Assembly (NCBI GenBank): GCA_902594275.1
Contig: CACJLQ010000014.1
Location: 1 to 33,943, forward strand
DNA length: 33,943 nt
Direction of reading: 5' to 3'
Source of the DNA: an uncultured Litorivicinus sp.
Lineage (GTDB): Bacteria > Pseudomonadota > Gammaproteobacteria > Pseudomonadales > Litorivicinaceae
Shown: positions 32,118-33,943 of the stretch, in pieces
Numbering within the stretch: the first letter of the stretch is position 1
Layout: each line of letters starts with the position of its first letter
The notes under the pieces: generated by a model
What the model was told of the DNA's origin: nothing
Database searches by the model: none
What the model saw: only the letters and a program-made list of their open reading frames with translations
Program-made: the position numbers and the translations under genes

Positions 32118-32732
32118 ATGAGGCTATCAAGACGGACTTTGCTGACAGGATTTTCAGGTTTTACACTGTATTCAATCGTGAGCTCGGCCCGTGCGCGCGT
32201 CACACCTTGGCAGAGTCTCGGACCGTTTTATCCGCGAAAACTACCTGTCGATAGTGATGCTGATCTAACGTTTGTTGATGGCAAAAACGGCCAAGCAACG
32301 GGCCAATTCACGCGGCTGTCGGGTCGTGTGACCGATCAGAGTGGCGCGCCGATCAAGAACGCCCGAGTCGAAATATGGCAATGTGATGCGTTCGGTGCAT
32401 ATCATCACCCTCGCGACGGTGGTGGTGTGGATCCTTTCTTTCAGGGATATGGGCAGACCACGACAGACGACGACGGTAATTATCGATTCAAAACCATCAA
32501 GCCTGTGGCCTATCCCGGACGGGCGCCACACATTCACATGAAGGTGATCGATGGTTCACGAGAGTTGGTGACGCAAATCTATATTCAGGGTGAGCCTGCG
32601 AACAAACGGGACTTTCTCCTAAACACGATCCGCAACGAGCAGTCGAGACAGTCACTCGAAGTTGCTTTTGAAACCTTGACGGATCGAGCCGAATCAGAAC
32701 TGTTTGCACGTTTTGATCCAGTCCTCGGATAA
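32118..32732 (+). CDS. Exported intradiol ring-cleavage dioxygenase-like protein
   Basis: 204 aa. The N-terminus SRRTLLTGF is a twin-arginine signal followed by a hydrophobic stretch to about residue 25, so it is probably exported folded. The catalytic domain has LGPFYP, GAYHHP (Tyr95), AYPGRAPHIHMKV (Tyr132, Arg135, His138, His140) and the family's SGxxxD/NxRVEIWQ strand. The two Tyr and two His match the non-haem Fe(III) ligands of protocatechuate and catechol dioxygenases. The natural substrate of small exported members is mostly unknown. It ends 4 bp before the gamma-glutamyltransferase start. Confidence 0.87.
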   Translation: MRLSRRTLLTGFSGFTLYSIVSSARARVTPWQSLGPFYPRKLPVDSDADLTFVDGKNGQATGQFTRLSGRVTDQSGAPIKNARVEIWQCDAFGAYHHPRDGGGVDPFFQGYGQTTTDDDGNYRFKTIKPVAYPGRAPHIHMKVIDGSRELVTQIYIQGEPANKRDFLLNTIRNEQSRQSLEVAFETLTDRAESELFARFDPVLG

Positions 32733-32736
32733 ACCG

Positions 32737-33943
32737 ATGATGAAGAGAATGATCGTGATCAGGACGCGTGGATTCATCCAGCAAACGATTGGTCTTGTTC
32801 GATCGGTTGTCGCGCGGTCTTTTGCTTCGGTAATGCTTTGTTCGGTTCCGATGAGTGTTGCAAAAACCGAGATCCAGCCAGAACAGACTGTCGCAATCAC
32901 GCCCAAAGGCTCGGTTGTCGCCATACGTGAGATGGTGGTCGCTGCTCATCCTTTAGCAGTCGATGCCGGCTTAAACATTCTAGAGCGTGGAGGGACAGCG
33001 ATCGATGCCATGGTGGCGGTACAAATGGTACTCAATCTGGTTGAACCCCAAAGTTCTGGAATCGGCGGTGGTGCGTTTTTGCTCTATCACGATGCACAAA
33101 CGCAATCCTTGATTTCGCTCGACGGACGCGAGTTTGCGCCACAACGCGCTGACGAAACCCTGTTTCTTGGCGATAACGGAAAGCCCCGTAGTTGGTTTGA
33201 TGTGGTTGCCGGCGGGCTTTCGGTTGGTGTTCCGGGAACACTTGCTCTGATGAATCATGCCCATGCTCGGTTTGGTCGACTCGAGTGGGATACATTGTTC
33301 GAGGAGGCGATTGTCCTCGCGACGAACGGGTTTACCGTGTCTCCACGGCTTTCGAAGTCGCTCGAAGGATACGGGGGCAAACGGTTACAACAATTCACCG
33401 AAGCATCCGATTATTTCTTTCCAAACGGTCGCCCGCTGCGACCAGGTGATTTATTGAAAAACCCGCAATTCGTGGAGACGTTGAAAACGATCCAACGCGA
33501 TCGGGGCGAGTCATTCTATCGGGGGCAGATTGCTGGTGAGATTGTCGCTTCTGTCAGAGAATCTATTCTCAACGCAGGCCTCATGGATAGGGCAGATCTT
33601 GCGGCATATCAAACGATCGAGCGAGCCCCGGTTTGCTCACAGTACCGCAGGCATCAAATCTGCGGTATGGGTCCACCTTCATCCGGAGGCGTGACCGTGG
33701 CCCAGATACTCGGCATTCTCGATTTCTTTAATTTAGAGATGCTTGGCCCGGATCATCCGATGACCTGGCATCTATTCGTCGAGGCAGGCAAGTTAGCCTT
33801 TGCGGACCGCAATTTGTTTTTGGCAGACCCCGACTTCGCTGAGGCTCCCATCGATGCGTTGCTTGCAAGAGAATATCTGCGGAGTCGAGCCGCCTTGATC
33901 GATCTGAATTCAGCGATGGCTGTTCCAGCGAAAGCTGGTACGC
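32737..33943 (+). CDS. ggt: Gamma-glutamyltransferase, 5' portion (runs off the window)
   Basis: About 402 codons are visible from ATG 32737 (or 32740), with no stop before the edge. A basic start and hydrophobic segment to about residue 42 indicate a periplasmic precursor. Diagnostic large-subunit sequences are MVVAAHPLAVDAGLNILERG, GTAIDAMVAVQMVLNLVEPQ, SSGIGGGAFLLYHD, and later MGPPSSGGVTVAQILGIL. The Thr nucleophile and small subunit lie beyond the window. Such enzymes cleave gamma-glutamyl compounds such as glutathione, releasing glutamate. It is close behind the dioxygenase (4 bp), probably the same transcript. Confidence 0.92.
   Translation, partial: MMKRMIVIRTRGFIQQTIGLVRSVVARSFASVMLCSVPMSVAKTEIQPEQTVAITPKGSVVAIREMVVAAHPLAVDAGLNILERGGTAIDAMVAVQMVLNLVEPQSSGIGGGAFLLYHDAQTQSLISLDGREFAPQRADETLFLGDNGKPRSWFDVVAGGLSVGVPGTLALMNHAHARFGRLEWDTLFEEAIVLATNGFTVSPRLSKSLEGYGGKRLQQFTEASDYFFPNGRPLRPGDLLKNPQFVETLKTIQRDRGESFYRGQIAGEIVASVRESILNAGLMDRADLAAYQTIERAPVCSQYRRHQICGMGPPSSGGVTVAQILGILDFFNLEMLGPDHPMTWHLFVEAGKLAFADRNLFLADPDFAEAPIDALLAREYLRSRAALIDLNSAMAVPAKAGT

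Overview
The window is dominated by one complete type VI secretion system (T6SS) operon on the + strand (763-24593), from a Gram-negative, probably gammaproteobacterial and possibly marine, organism. That placement is an inference from the Hcp/VgrG/TssJ-M set and the flanking housekeeping-type genes; no rRNA, tRNA or taxonomic marker is present.

Layout. (1) 1-697: the end of an acidic protein built from 57-bp tandem repeats, then a small TOBE/Mop-type (molybdate-binding-like) protein. (2) 763-12336: tssB, tssC, hcp, tssE, tssF, tssG, clpV (tssH), vgrG, a MORN-repeat protein and a PAAR-like spike-tip protein. (3) 12387-16886: five genes that are not T6SS components. They encode a 73-aa membrane protein, an amino-acid-type periplasmic binding protein, a divergent dicarboxylate/amino-acid symporter (DAACS fold), an aspartate/glutamate racemase with both catalytic cysteines, and a second polytopic protein that looks like a highly divergent DAACS relative. 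(4) 16890-24593: tssJ, tssK, tssL, tssM, tssA. (5) 24908-26455, - strand: a Tle1-like lipase, the probable antibacterial effector, preceded by a 59-aa ORF. (6) 26685-33943: unrelated genes with a visibly higher GC content: class II aldolase, BT1-like MFS transporter, a helical hypothetical protein, an Atm1-type ABC exporter with a possible 28-aa leader membrane peptide, a Tat-exported intradiol dioxygenase-like protein, and the 5' part of a gamma-glutamyltransferase.

From tssB to tssA no gap exceeds about 50 bp and many genes overlap (tssF/tssG by 37 bp, racemase/permease by 19 bp, tssG/clpV and clpV/vgrG by 11 bp). The cluster, including the binding protein-permease-racemase-permease block, therefore reads as one transcription unit. 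That block is the most interesting feature: an apparent system for sensing or importing and racemising an acidic amino acid, inserted between the T6SS spike genes and the membrane-complex genes. Possible roles (all inference) are recovery of amino acids from lysed prey, D-amino-acid production for peptidoglycan editing and self-protection, or coupling of secretion to an amino-acid signal. No FHA/PpkA/PppA-type regulator, TagF, sigma-54 activator or peptidoglycan-binding TagL/OmpA protein is seen in the cluster.
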